In this document: positions 46,928 through 56,071 of the stretch, piece by piece
Layout: each line of letters begins with the position of its first letter
Position numbering within the stretch: position 1 is the first letter of the stretch
Source of the DNA: Methanoregula sp. SKADARSKE-2
GTDB lineage: Archaea > Halobacteriota > Methanomicrobia > Methanomicrobiales > Methanospirillaceae
Reading direction: 5' to 3'
Assembly (NCBI GenBank): GCA_030919125.1
Contig: CP121470.1
Span: forward strand, 1,426,001-1,490,000
DNA: 64,000 nucleotides
The notes under the pieces: generated by a model
What the model was told of the DNA's origin: nothing
What the model saw: the letters and a program-made list of their open reading frames with translations, nothing else
Databases searched by the model: none
Made by a program: the position numbers and the translations under genes

Positions 46928-47443
46928 TTGCCTGAGATACGACAGAGCGGCGAGACTCGTTTCATCGCCGACCGCATGCTCGGGACCCTGACCCGGTACC
47001 TCAGGTTCATGGGGTACGATACCCGGAGCGCAAACGAGCTGAAGCCGGGAAATTCCCGGGAGGATACCGAGCTTCTCGAGCTTGCGGAGAGGGAAGACCG
47101 GATCCTCCTCACCCGGGACGCCGAACTAGCGAGGCGGGGGGAGAAGCGGGCGGTTCTTGTGAAGGGCAGAGATGTGATGGCGCAGGTCGACCAGTTAACG
47201 GGGCTCGGCCTTGTAAAACCCCGGCTCCGCCTCACCCGGTGCTCGATCTGCAACAGCGAGCTCCAGGATGCAACCCCGCGGGAAATTGAGGGTGCAGACT
47301 ATGCTCCATGGGACCGTAATGGTCTTCATTTTTACTGGGGCCCTCATTGCGGGAAACTGTACTGGAATGGGTCGCATGGCAGGGGGCTGCTGGAACGGAT
47401 CGTGAGGGGAGAACTGCCCAGGGAAGAGAGGGTGCTGAAATAA
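46928..47443 (+). CDS. Mut7-C RNase domain protein
   Basis: Reading from a TTG at 46928, just after the amrS stop, gives a 171-residue protein of the Mut7-C family: TRFIADRMLGTLTRYLRFMG and YDTRSANE, then DRILLTRDAELARRG (PIN-like Asp positions), and a C-terminal zinc ribbon (RCSICNSELQ ... WGPHCGKLYWNGSH). The first ATG (46976) would cut into the conserved IADRMLG start, so the TTG is preferred. The last cysteine pair has GPHC in place of the usual CPxC, so one zinc ligand is missing. It is predicted to be an RNase; overlap spacing implies an operon with amrS. Confidence 0.8.
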   Translation: MPEIRQSGETRFIADRMLGTLTRYLRFMGYDTRSANELKPGNSREDTELLELAEREDRILLTRDAELARRGEKRAVLVKGRDVMAQVDQLTGLGLVKPRLRLTRCSICNSELQDATPREIEGADYAPWDRNGLHFYWGPHCGKLYWNGSHGRGLLERIVRGELPREERVLK

Positions 47444-47511
47444 GTGCCGGCCAGGTGGGAGTTATCGATCGCCGGGATGTAAAAACAGAAGAGTACGGAT
47501 CGCCCGGAAGA

Positions 47512-48291
47512 TCAGATCTCTTCTACGAGAGCCTTGAAGAAATTCTCTGCCGCGTTCCGCTCGGTCCATGGCCTGTGCCCGCATTTCTCGAGGAGGACAA
47601 ACCGGAAGTCCTGGAGCTCCCGGCTCAGGGGAATATTCACACCGTCGCCCGGGTGGGGATCCCAGTCCCCGTGGATGGCAACTACCGGGCAGCGGATGGA
47701 CTTTGCCATCTGGAGGAGGATCCGGTTCCGCCGTAATTCGTTCGCCTCATCCCAGACGCCGCGGAAGACATCGTACTGGCAGTGAAACCCCTCTCCCTCG
47801 CCGGGAACCGCGTCGAAGGCATCTGCATGGGTGAGCAGGACACCGAGCCGGGCAAGCATCTGGTCCTTGTCGCTGGACGACGGGTTCCCAAACTGGTCGA
47901 GGAGGGACTGGGCCTCGGCCTTATCCTGCGATTTGAGCCGGTTGAGCCGGAGCCTGGTGATGGACGCAGCATACTGGTCCTCGAACGGCGGGCTGCTGAT
48001 GAGGATCAGCTTTTTGACAAGCTCCGGGTGCCGGGATGCGACCATCCACGAGAGGAAAGCGCCCCACGAAAAACCCACGAGCGCGACGGGGGTCCTCCCG
48101 TGCTCGACCAGGGCAAGGCGGAGCTCCTGTACCTGCCCCTCAAGGGTTCTCTCTGTTTGGAAGGGCTCCAGAACACCAGTGACCGAAGAGATCTCCCGGG
48201 CCACCGGGGCGACCTCGCCCGGCGCTCCCGGGCCGCCGTGGATGACCGCTATCGAGTAAGGACCGGGCCCCCATTTCCGTACCGGTGTCAT
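47512..48291 (-). CDS. alpha/beta hydrolase (proline iminopeptidase-like)
   Basis: The 259-residue enzyme has the oxyanion motif IAVIHGGPGAPGEVAPVARE, the nucleophile elbow VALVGFSWGAFLSWMVAS, acid CPVVAIHGDWDPHP and His in LEKCGHRPWTERNAAENF. The HGGPG word is typical of proline iminopeptidases, but the lid domain (ITRLRLNRLKSQDKAEAQSL) is short. Peptidase or esterase activity is likely. Confidence 0.85.
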   Translation of the reverse strand: MTPVRKWGPGPYSIAVIHGGPGAPGEVAPVAREISSVTGVLEPFQTERTLEGQVQELRLALVEHGRTPVALVGFSWGAFLSWMVASRHPELVKKLILISSPPFEDQYAASITRLRLNRLKSQDKAEAQSLLDQFGNPSSSDKDQMLARLGVLLTHADAFDAVPGEGEGFHCQYDVFRGVWDEANELRRNRILLQMAKSIRCPVVAIHGDWDPHPGDGVNIPLSRELQDFRFVLLEKCGHRPWTERNAAENFFKALVEEI

Positions 48292-48368
48292 GACACTATA
48301 CGGTTTCTTCCCCGGAATATAAATTTTCGCCGATAGAGGACCGTGCCGTGGGTTGAATTTTTTTAAGG

Positions 48369-49250
48369 TTACCGGAAATAATCAACAATATTCCGGAAGA
48401 ACTGCATGTTTACGGACTCGGATGGAACCGGCTGCCCCTGCCGTCTCATCCGCTCCTTTCGGAGCGGCCAGTCGTAGAGGTTTGTAAACTCTATCGCCCG
48501 CTCAGGATGGGGCATCAGGGCGAGAACCTTGCCGTCCGCAGAGGTGATACCGGCGACATCCTCGACAGAACCGTTGGGATTGTACGGGTATTCGCCGTTT
48601 GCCGGGCTCATCTCGTCCCGGACATAGGTGAAGGCGATCATCATCCTCCGCTGCAGGTGCTGGAGCGTCTCCTTCGAACAGGAGAAGTTCCCTTCGCCAT
48701 GGGCGACTGGGCAGGAGATCCGCTCGATCCCTTTTGTCCAGAGATTGTCGGCGGCAGGTTTCAGGGTGACGAACCGGCATTCGAGCACACCTTTCCGGTT
48801 GGGCATCAGGGCGATCTCGCGGTCAAACTTCTGATGAATCGCCGGAACGAGCCCGAGGTTTGCAAGGATCTGGAACCCGTTGCAGATGCCGAGGACAAGA
48901 TTGTCCCCGTCAAGGAATTCCCGGATATCTTCCTGGAGATTGTTCCGCACACGGTTGGCATATGCGTTGCCTGCGCCGGTGTCGTCCCCGTACGAGAAGC
49001 CCCCGGGGAAGACGAGGAGCCGGTAATCGGCCATCCGTTTCCCCCCGGAGATAAGGTCGTTGATGTGGGCGATCTCGGCGTCCATCCCGGCCCGGGCCAG
49101 GACCTCCTGTGTCTCCATCTCGGAGTTGATCCCAAAACCGCTCAGGATGAGCGCCCGTTCCGGGATCGTCTGCCTGCCACCCTTTGCCGATGGCGAACCG
49201 GATGCAACGAAGTTGTGGGTGTTCTTCCTGCGGAGGGAGGAGGGAGCCAT
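48369..49250 (-). CDS. purQ: phosphoribosylformylglycinamidine synthase, glutaminase subunit
   Basis: PurQ supplies ammonia for step four of purine synthesis. The 293-residue protein has the nucleophile elbow LVLGICNGFQILANLGLVP, an oxyanion-region LLVFPGGFSYGDDTGAGNAY, and the His-Glu pair in VLALMPHPERAIEF. It carries about 30 extra N-terminal residues (RKNTHNFVASGSPSAKGGRQ) compared with bacterial PurQ. Its start abuts the stop of the PurL gene, which fixes them as one operon. Confidence 0.94.
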   Translation of the reverse strand: MAPSSLRRKNTHNFVASGSPSAKGGRQTIPERALILSGFGINSEMETQEVLARAGMDAEIAHINDLISGGKRMADYRLLVFPGGFSYGDDTGAGNAYANRVRNNLQEDIREFLDGDNLVLGICNGFQILANLGLVPAIHQKFDREIALMPNRKGVLECRFVTLKPAADNLWTKGIERISCPVAHGEGNFSCSKETLQHLQRRMMIAFTYVRDEMSPANGEYPYNPNGSVEDVAGITSADGKVLALMPHPERAIEFTNLYDWPLRKERMRRQGQPVPSESVNMQFFRNIVDYFR

Positions 49251-49251
49251 A

Positions 49252-52191
49252 TCAGTACCTCCCGAACGGGGCCTTGTAGACCGCTTCGAGCTCGCTGACC
49301 TGGACTTCGACGAGTGTCGTCATGCCGGAGATTCTCAGGGTCGATCCCCTCACCCGCCCGAGCAGGTGCGCATCGGCGCCGAGGATCCGTTCGAAGGTCC
49401 GCTTGTTCTCCGACGCTACCGTGACCACAAACCTCCCGAGGCTCTCGGAGAAGAGGAACCAATCCGGCCGGGCATCGCCCGGGATCGTGATGTCCATCCC
49501 GAGCCTCCCGGCGATCGCAACCTGAGCGAGCGCGACGCCGAGACCCCCGTGAGTGACGGGGAATGCGGACGCTACCTGCCCGTGGGAGAGGGCATCGGTC
49601 ATGCGCTGGTATCGTACCTTCGCCGCCGCGATATCGAGGGACGGGACGGTGTTCCCTGGGCAGCCGAGCTCCGCGAAATACTCCGAGCCCCCGAGCTCGG
49701 CCCGGGTCTCCCCGACGACGTACACGAGGTCCCCTTCGATCTTCGCGTCCATTGAGACGGCGTTGCCTGCATCCGGATGAACCCCGATGGAGGAGATGAG
49801 CAGGGTCGGGGGGACCGAGACTTTGACCGGGTTGTTCTCCGCATCGTACCCGGAGAAGTCGTTGAACATACTGTCCTTGCCGGAGATGAACGGGGTGGAG
49901 AAGCCGGTAGCCCCTTCAAAGCATCCAAAGGCTGCGGCCTTCAGCTGGCCGAGCCGTTCGGGATCATCGGACGAGCACCAGCAGAAGTTGTCGAGGATAG
50001 CGATCGCGTCGAGCGGGAGACCGGTCGCGATCAGTCCCCGTATGGCCGTGTCGATGCACGCGAGGGCCATCCGGCGGGGGTCGATCTCCGAATACGCAGG
50101 GAAGAGCGCCTGCGAGAGCCCGACCGCTCGCTTCGAACCGGGGACAACTCTGGTCAGGGTCGCCATCCCCTGAACGCGCCCGATTCCCTGGATTGGGCCG
50201 AGGACGTGGCCGCCCTGGACGGTATGGTCATACTGGATCGAGATGAACTCTTTCGAACAGATGTTCTTCCGGCCGAGCATCCGTTTCAGGGTATCGTCAA
50301 GCCGGTCAGGGCAGGTGCAGTCCGGTTCGGGATATTCCCGCGGGGAAAGGGTCGTCCGGAGGTGCTTCTTCGGCAGCCCGTCATGGAGGAACGTGAGCTC
50401 GAGGTCCATCACGACGGTCCCACGGGACTCGACCACGCACCTGCCGGAGTCATTGAAGCTCCCAATAACGGTTGCCTCGACCTCCCTGGCCTCCATCAGG
50501 GCCATGAACTCCTCGAGCTTCGCCGGGGGGACGGCGAGGGTCATCCGCTCCTGCGACTCGGAGATCCAGATCTCCCACGGCGCCATGCCGGGATACTTGA
50601 GCGGGACCTTGTCGAGCGTAATATGGCACCCGTTGCACTCCCTGGCCATCTCGGCGACCGAGCAGGAGATCCCCCCGGCCCCGTTGTCGGTGATGCTGTG
50701 GTAGAGGTCCCGGTCCCGCGCCTCCTTGACGATAACGTCCGAGAACTTCTTCTGGGTGATCGGGTCGCCGATCTGCACCGCCGTCACCGGGCTTGCCGGG
50801 TCGAGCGCCTCAGAGGAGAAGGTTGCGCCGTGGATCCCGTCCTTTCCCACCCGGCCTCCGATCATCACGATGAGGTCACCGGCCTGCGCCTGCTTCTCGT
50901 AGAGCGGCTTTCCGTCCCGCTCCCGGGGCATCACCCCGACCGTCCCGGCAAAGACGAGGGGTTTTCCGACGTAACGATCATCGAACCAGACGAAACCCTG
51001 CGGGGTCGGGATGCCCGAGCAGTTTCCGCCGACTCCCACGCCACGGACCACACCATCGAGAATCCTGCGGGGGGAGAGGATCGGGTTCGACCGGTCCTTC
51101 CCGCGGAAGAGGGCCGGGTCGCTCTCCGGGTCGGAAACGCAGAACCCGTAGATGTTGATGCAGGGCTTTGCCCCGAGGCCGAACCCGATGGTGTCCCGGT
51201 TCACTCCGACAATTCCCGTGAGCGCCCCGCCGAACGGATCGAGCGCTGACGGCGAGTTGTGGGTCTCGACCTTGTGGGTGACGAGCCAGGTATCGTCGAA
51301 GATGATCCCGCCCGAGTTGTCGGAGAAGACCGAGAGGCAGATGTCCTTCTCCCCCCTCTCCTCCCGAATCCTGTTCGTCGCCCCCTGAATGCAGGTCTTG
51401 TAGAGCCCCTTCGGCACGTCTTCGTCCATCGCGGAGGCAAAGATCGTGTGCTTGCAGTGCTCGCTCCAGGTCTGGGCGAGCGCCTCGATCTCGACATCGG
51501 TGGGCTTCCTCCCCTTCGCCCGGAAATAGTCCCGGATGGTATGGAGCTGGGGGAGGTCGAGGGCAAGCGGTCCCCTCCGCTGCCCGGTCTGCGGGTCGAC
51601 GACCCCTTCCTTTCCCAGCCGGGAGAGCTCTGCATCATCAAGATCGAGGTCCACCAGCTCCGCGGTGGGCAGCTCGTGGAGTTCGACCAGCGGGGCGACC
51701 CGGTCCATGCCAGAGGGCCCGTACTCCTGCCGGGTCTTGACATGCACCCGGTTCACGAGCGGGTTTGCAAGCGTTGCCGCGAGTTTTTTGAGGGCTTCGG
51801 GCGCGAGCCTTCCCCGGACAAAATAGAGCTGCGAGCTGTAGACCGCCTCGCCTTCTGAAAACTTCATGGCGAAATAGTCCTCGATGGTCTGGCGGGCGGT
51901 GGTTCCCACGTTATCGGTCACGCCCGGCAGGAACCCGACCTCGATCGCATAGTCGAAGTTCGCCAGGGTTGCTGCGTCGGCGGTAAATTCCTGTACAACC
52001 GGGTTGATAAGCTGTGATCCGATCTCCTCGAGTTCGCCCGCGGTAAAATCCCGCGAGCTCGTGGAGATGGTATAGACATCGATGAGATGCAGCTCCTCGA
52101 TCGGGAACCCGAGCGAGCGGATCCGATCGGTCCTGACCTTGAGCCGGGGATCTGCCTTGTAGCGAGCCTCTATCCGGTGAACATGCGCCAT
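49252..52191 (-). CDS. purL: phosphoribosylformylglycinamidine synthase, PurS-PurL fusion
   Basis: The 979-residue protein joins an N-terminal region of two PurS-like folds (AHVHRIEARYKADPRLKVRT ... SQLINPVVQEFT and IEVGFLPGVTDNVGTTARQT ... ANPLVNRVHVKT) to a PurL synthase body with TWSEHCKHTIFA, SDNSGGIIFDDTWLVTHKVE, THNSPSALDPFGGALTG, a second lobe (DHTVQGGHVLGPIQGIGRVQ) and the C-terminal SGKDSMFNDFSGYD. It resembles large-type PurL in layout but lacks the GATase domain, which PurQ supplies from the next gene. The start at 52191 gives a clean PurS fold. Confidence 0.94.
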   Translation of the reverse strand: MAHVHRIEARYKADPRLKVRTDRIRSLGFPIEELHLIDVYTISTSSRDFTAGELEEIGSQLINPVVQEFTADAATLANFDYAIEVGFLPGVTDNVGTTARQTIEDYFAMKFSEGEAVYSSQLYFVRGRLAPEALKKLAATLANPLVNRVHVKTRQEYGPSGMDRVAPLVELHELPTAELVDLDLDDAELSRLGKEGVVDPQTGQRRGPLALDLPQLHTIRDYFRAKGRKPTDVEIEALAQTWSEHCKHTIFASAMDEDVPKGLYKTCIQGATNRIREERGEKDICLSVFSDNSGGIIFDDTWLVTHKVETHNSPSALDPFGGALTGIVGVNRDTIGFGLGAKPCINIYGFCVSDPESDPALFRGKDRSNPILSPRRILDGVVRGVGVGGNCSGIPTPQGFVWFDDRYVGKPLVFAGTVGVMPRERDGKPLYEKQAQAGDLIVMIGGRVGKDGIHGATFSSEALDPASPVTAVQIGDPITQKKFSDVIVKEARDRDLYHSITDNGAGGISCSVAEMARECNGCHITLDKVPLKYPGMAPWEIWISESQERMTLAVPPAKLEEFMALMEAREVEATVIGSFNDSGRCVVESRGTVVMDLELTFLHDGLPKKHLRTTLSPREYPEPDCTCPDRLDDTLKRMLGRKNICSKEFISIQYDHTVQGGHVLGPIQGIGRVQGMATLTRVVPGSKRAVGLSQALFPAYSEIDPRRMALACIDTAIRGLIATGLPLDAIAILDNFCWCSSDDPERLGQLKAAAFGCFEGATGFSTPFISGKDSMFNDFSGYDAENNPVKVSVPPTLLISSIGVHPDAGNAVSMDAKIEGDLVYVVGETRAELGGSEYFAELGCPGNTVPSLDIAAAKVRYQRMTDALSHGQVASAFPVTHGGLGVALAQVAIAGRLGMDITIPGDARPDWFLFSESLGRFVVTVASENKRTFERILGADAHLLGRVRGSTLRISGMTTLVEVQVSELEAVYKAPFGRY

Positions 52192-52404
52192 GGGTACCTG
52201 CCTAGTAGTTGATCGCTCGTAATCAAAATAGGTACGGTGCGAGCAGTCGTTTTGAGAGGAGAGGGGCTGGGGTTAACGGCAAAGCGGCGGCATCGAACAG
52301 GGCCCGATCCGCGGAGAGATCGCCGGTTGGGACGTTTTATCGGTTTAGAAGAAAGACAGGAAAAGTTCCCGGCAGGGGATCGCTCCCCTGCCTTCGTATT
52401 CGTG
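52192..52404. other. short intergenic region before purL
   Basis: No gene; the purL promoter should lie here on the minus strand, but no strong TATA box stands out. Confidence 0.35.
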
Positions 52405-52824
52405 TTACTTCAGACACTTCCCTCCGTCCTCCTCCATGTGATTCCTGATTGTCTGTTCGTTCCCGATACCCCAGTCATAGACCCGGTAGCGGAGGAGTCC
52501 CTTCTCCCTGGAGAAGACCCAGAACTGGAGGTTATCTTCCTCCGAACGATAGTATTTCTGGATCTCGCGAACGCAGTCAACGTATTGTTCCGCAACCTGC
52601 CTTGCACCATTTACCGGCTCTTTTGGCCGGACGACCCGGAGCAGCATGGTCGTGTTCCCCTTCCGGGCCATGAGATCGAACGGCGAACCGGGGTCCATGA
52701 CCCTCCCGACCATGTACCCCTCAGCGTTCAGGACTGCCGCTGCCTCATAGACACCCCGGTTGGTGTGTTCGCCGGCGCGTTTGCCGGAGCCGGTCTTTAC
52801 CGGGAGGTTTTCTGGGGGAGTCAT
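52405..52824 (-). CDS. hypothetical PD-(D/E)xK-like protein
   Basis: The 139-residue soluble protein begins with a basic segment (PVKTGSGKRAGEHTNRGVYE) and then a motif layout reminiscent of small restriction-endonuclease folds: YEAAAVLNAEGYMVGRVMDP, SPFDLMARKGNTTMLLRVV (SPFDL with a downstream L-R pair in place of the usual E-x-K). The catalytic Glu/Lys are not both visible, so nuclease activity is doubtful. The ATG at 52824 follows GGGTGG; an upstream GTG is less likely. Confidence 0.55.
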   Translation of the reverse strand: MTPPENLPVKTGSGKRAGEHTNRGVYEAAAVLNAEGYMVGRVMDPGSPFDLMARKGNTTMLLRVVRPKEPVNGARQVAEQYVDCVREIQKYYRSEEDNLQFWVFSREKGLLRYRVYDWGIGNEQTIRNHMEEDGGKCLK

Positions 52825-53277
52825 GCCACCCACACTCCCGGCATCATCGCGAGTACTTCCTACATCCTGCGGGACTTTCGCGCACAGTTCTCTTCATGGG
52901 TCCGGCCGGAGCGGCTGGCACCGGCCGGGACATGATCCTGTTCGATCTCCCCCTTGGAGGACGTTGCCGTTACAGCAGGTTTCCGCTCACCGGAGTTGAA
53001 GGTGCAACGGTAATTGTTCTCCTGTGATATTTCGTCCCGTTCTGCATTTTTTGTTACCATGTTCCTGACCTTCTTTTGCGTAATTTTCTGGGATTTTTTT
53101 AGGGTTTCAACGATTTTTCCGGGCGCCGGGGCTCTTTGGTTCGTGTCATCAGACCGCAAATCCGGCTTACCAGCCCTGACTAAAAATCCGCGAAATTGCA
53201 GCCATTTGGGAAGCGGCGGGCAAGCTCGGGAGGATTACCGCTTTACTTATGGGGCCCGGGAGCCGGACGGTGCGGCT
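52825..53277. other. gap, weak open frames only
   Basis: A 100-codon minus-strand frame (52860-53159) rich in Lys, Arg and Asn (TLKKSQKITQKKVRNMVTKN) is the most protein-like content, but it lacks a convincing start or family, so it is not called. Nothing else is seen. Confidence 0.35.
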
Positions 53278-53514
53278 CTACCGATTGGCAAAGAATGTAT
53301 AGAGCGAGAAGAGCGGGGCGTGGCCGCTCGTTTTCCTGTACCGCGTCCCGGTTTCCAGGATATTTCCTTCAGATGCTACAATGAACAACACGAGTACCGC
53401 ACGAACCGGATTCGGGGGCAGGACCTTGCGGAATGCAGCGCCAGCTTTTGCATTAAAGGCGTCAGCAACCTTCTTCGCCCTCGATTTCAATCGTGCGATG
53501 AACTCTCGGATCAT
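53278..53514 (-). CDS. small basic hypothetical protein
   Basis: The 78-residue frame starts MIREFIARLKSRAKKVADAF, an amphipathic basic helix, followed by KAGAAFRKVLPPNPVRAVLV and a hydrophobic stretch (AVLVLFIVAS). A TATA box (53540-53550) lies about 30 nt upstream of the ATG on the minus strand, and two palindromes sit behind it. No family is recognised. The promoter layout is the best evidence that it is real. Confidence 0.45.
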   Translation of the reverse strand: MIREFIARLKSRAKKVADAFNAKAGAAFRKVLPPNPVRAVLVLFIVASEGNILETGTRYRKTSGHAPLFSLYTFFANR

Positions 53515-53539
53515 TGTAATGAGTAGAGATTTTCCGGGC

Positions 53540-53590
53540 GATATTTAAAGATTGGTCTAACCGATTGGTTATGCCTATCAATTTGATAGG
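53540..53590 (-). promoter_or_regulatory. TATA box plus two operator-like palindromes
   Basis: On the minus strand CTTTAAATATC (53540-53550) is a good TATA box for the small gene at 53514. Behind it lie TAACCGATTGGTTA (53558-53571) and CCTATCAATTTGATAGG (53574-53590), perfect inverted repeats 2 bp apart. GATTGGT also repeats at 53550-53556 and 53563-53569. The position next to the TATA/BRE region fits regulator binding sites. Confidence 0.5.
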
Positions 53591-53911
53591 ATTTTCGGGA
53601 AACGGGGCGTTTATTGGGGCCGGATTTGGGGTTGTGTTGCGGTTGGACCGGGCGGGGGGATGGACGCGGCAATTGGAGGCCCGGGAAACGGTTGTACGGA
53701 GCCGGATTTAGGGAAAGAAGAGGGGTGCCGCGAGGGTGACCAAAACCCGTGAAACCTGTACAATTATCGTGCGAAAAGAACCGCGTGTGTCAATGGTAGA
53801 TACTGAGGGTATAACACTAAGGAGCCGATACGACGGGTTCGCTGATCGGCCAGCAATAATTTCCAAATCCTTAACTCAGCACAAGTGAACTAAAGATAAC
53901 ACACGATCTTC
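53591..53911. other. intergenic before hsdM remnant
   Basis: No gene is seen. The right part is less GC-rich than its surroundings and probably holds the hsdM promoter. Confidence 0.35.
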
Positions 53912-54760
53912 ATGGCACGCACGAGTACGAAGAAGACACAGAAGACCAGCAACGGGGCGAATCTCGGGTTCGAGGCAACGCTCTGGGCCGGAGAATGCTG
54001 ACAGCTTCCATCGCGACCTGCACCCGGACATGAAGGCGGATTTCATCCTTGCCACCCCTCCGTTCAACATGAAGGACTGGGGTGGCAAGCGACTCAGGGA
54101 CGATGCCCGCTGGAAGTACGGCATCCCCTCGGGCAGCAACGCGAACTATGCCTGGGTCCAGCACTTCATCCCCCATCTCGCCTCGACCGGTATTGCCGGC
54201 TTCGTGCTCGCGAACGGTTCGATGTCCTCGAACCAGTCCGGGGGGGCGAGATCCGCAGGAAAATCGTCGAGGCGGATCTCGTGGATTGTATGATTGCATT
54301 GCCGGGTCAGCTCTTCTACTCCCCCCAGATTCCGGCCTGCCTCTGGTTTGTCACCCGCGACAAGAAGAACCACAAGTTCCGGGACCGACGCGGGCAGACG
54401 CTCTTCATCGATGCCCGGAAGATGGGTTCCTTGATCGACCGAGTCCACCGGGATCTGACTGATGAGGATGTTGCCCGGATTGCATCAACGTATCACGCAT
54501 GGCGGGGGGAGAAGGACGCCAGGGAGTATGCGGATGTACCGGGATTCTGCAAGAGTGCCTCTCTTGAAGAGATTTCCAAGAATGGGTTTGTGTTGACACC
54601 CTGGCGATATGTGGGCACCGAAGATGTGGAGGATGATGGCGAGCCGTTTGAGGAGAAGATGGGGCGGCTGACCCGGAAGTTGGAGGAGCAGTTCCGCGAG
54701 TCGGAGAGACTGGAAAAAGAAATTTTGATAAACCTTGCGAGGTTGAATTATGGCAAATGA
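53912..54760 (+). pseudogene. hsdM: type I restriction-modification methylase (hsdM), internally deleted
   Basis: From the ATG at 53912 the sequence begins as a normal HsdM ([16 protein letters not shown]). It then jumps, out of frame, to the catalytic middle ([20 protein letters not shown]), removing roughly 200 residues, including the SAM-binding motif I. The NPPF catalytic motif reads [10 protein letters not shown], with Thr for the essential Asn. A further frameshift falls in a G run near 54240, after which [20 protein letters not shown] and the C-terminal part (to NLARLNYGK) are clear. It cannot be an active methylase. Confidence 0.85.
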
Positions 54761-56070
54761 GGAGTGGAAAACACACCCAATTGATAAAATAAAAGCAGAC
54801 ACTCCCAATGCCATAGCAATCGGCCCTTTTGGATCTCGCATGAAAGCTGAATTATATCAGCCTTCAGGAGTTCCTGTGATTCGAGGGAACAACCTCTCTG
54901 AATCCAGACGATTTAAAGGAGATTTTGTTTATATCAGCGAAGAAACGGCAGGCCAACTCCAAACAAGTATCCGTATTCCCAAATGATTTGGCATTCCCCC
55001 ATAGAGGAGCGATTGGGGAAGTTGGCATTGTTCCGGATAATGGGCCAAAAAAATTCATACTTTCTTCCAGTCTCATGAAATTAACTTGTAATACGATGGT
55101 CGTCGATCCTTTATTTCTGTTCTATTTTTTTCGTTCCGAAATGGGCAGACGAGGGCTGTTAAAAAACGCTTCAACTGTGGGCACACCCGGTATTGCAACC
55201 CCATTGAGCTCATTACGTTCTATAGAAGTTCCTTTTCCACCACTCCCCACCCAGCACGCCATCGCCCACATCCTCGGCTCGCTCGATGACAAGATCGAGC
55301 TCAACCGGCAGATGAATGAGACGCTCGAAGCCATGGCACGGGCAATCTTCCAATCGTGGTTCGTGGACTTCGACCCGGTGCGGGCGAATGCTGAGGGAAG
55401 GCAGCCGATCGGGATGGATGCGGAGACGGCGGCGCTGTTTCCGGATGGGTTCGAGGAGGTTGACGGGCGGGAGGTACCGAAGGGGTGGGAGATAAAGCGA
55501 CTTTCTGAAATTGCATCAACACAGTATGGGTATACGGAAAGTGCTTCAAATCAAACAATTGGGCCTCATTTTTTACGTGTAATGGACATTAATAAACAAA
55601 ATTGGATCGAATGGGATTCGGTACCTTATTGTTTTATTTCAGAAAATAATTTTGAGAAATACCGATTAAAAGTTGGAGATATCGCTGTTGCTCGAATGGC
55701 AGATCCAGGAAAATCAGCAATCATAGAAGAAGAAATTAACGCAGTTTTTGCATCATATCTTGTACGTTTACAAGTGAGATTACATTCACATGCTTACTAC
55801 ATCTATTCATTTTTAAAATCGCCAATTTATGAGGAATATACAAAGAGTGTAAAATCTGGTTCAGTTCAAGCAAGCATGAATGCGAAATGTATCACAGATA
55901 TTGAATTTATTTTCCCTCCTGATGATGTCCTTGAAACTTTTTTTAATTGCGTTCAAATTCATCGAAAAAAAATTGTCGCCAATGTCGCTGAGTCCCGCAC
56001 GCTTGCCGAGATCCGGGATGCGCTGCTGCCAAAACTGATGAGCGGGGAGATTCAAGTCTCCGAAACATAA
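54750..56070 (+). pseudogene. hsdS: type I restriction-modification specificity subunit (hsdS), frameshifted
   Basis: The gene overlaps hsdM by 11 bp. The first target-recognition domain (IAIGPFGSRMKAELYQPSGV; PVIRGNNLSESRRFKGDFVY) loses frame near 54955-54985. In the next frame it continues SVFPNDLAFPHRGAIGEVGI, the central conserved region (AHILGSLDDKIELNRQMNET; FQSWFVDFDPVRANAEG), a second target-recognition domain and the final repeat (LAEIRDALLPKLMSGEIQ). The second domain (about 55500-55975) is markedly AT-rich against the GC-rich conserved regions, typical of domain exchange. Confidence 0.85.
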
Positions 56071-56071
56071 T

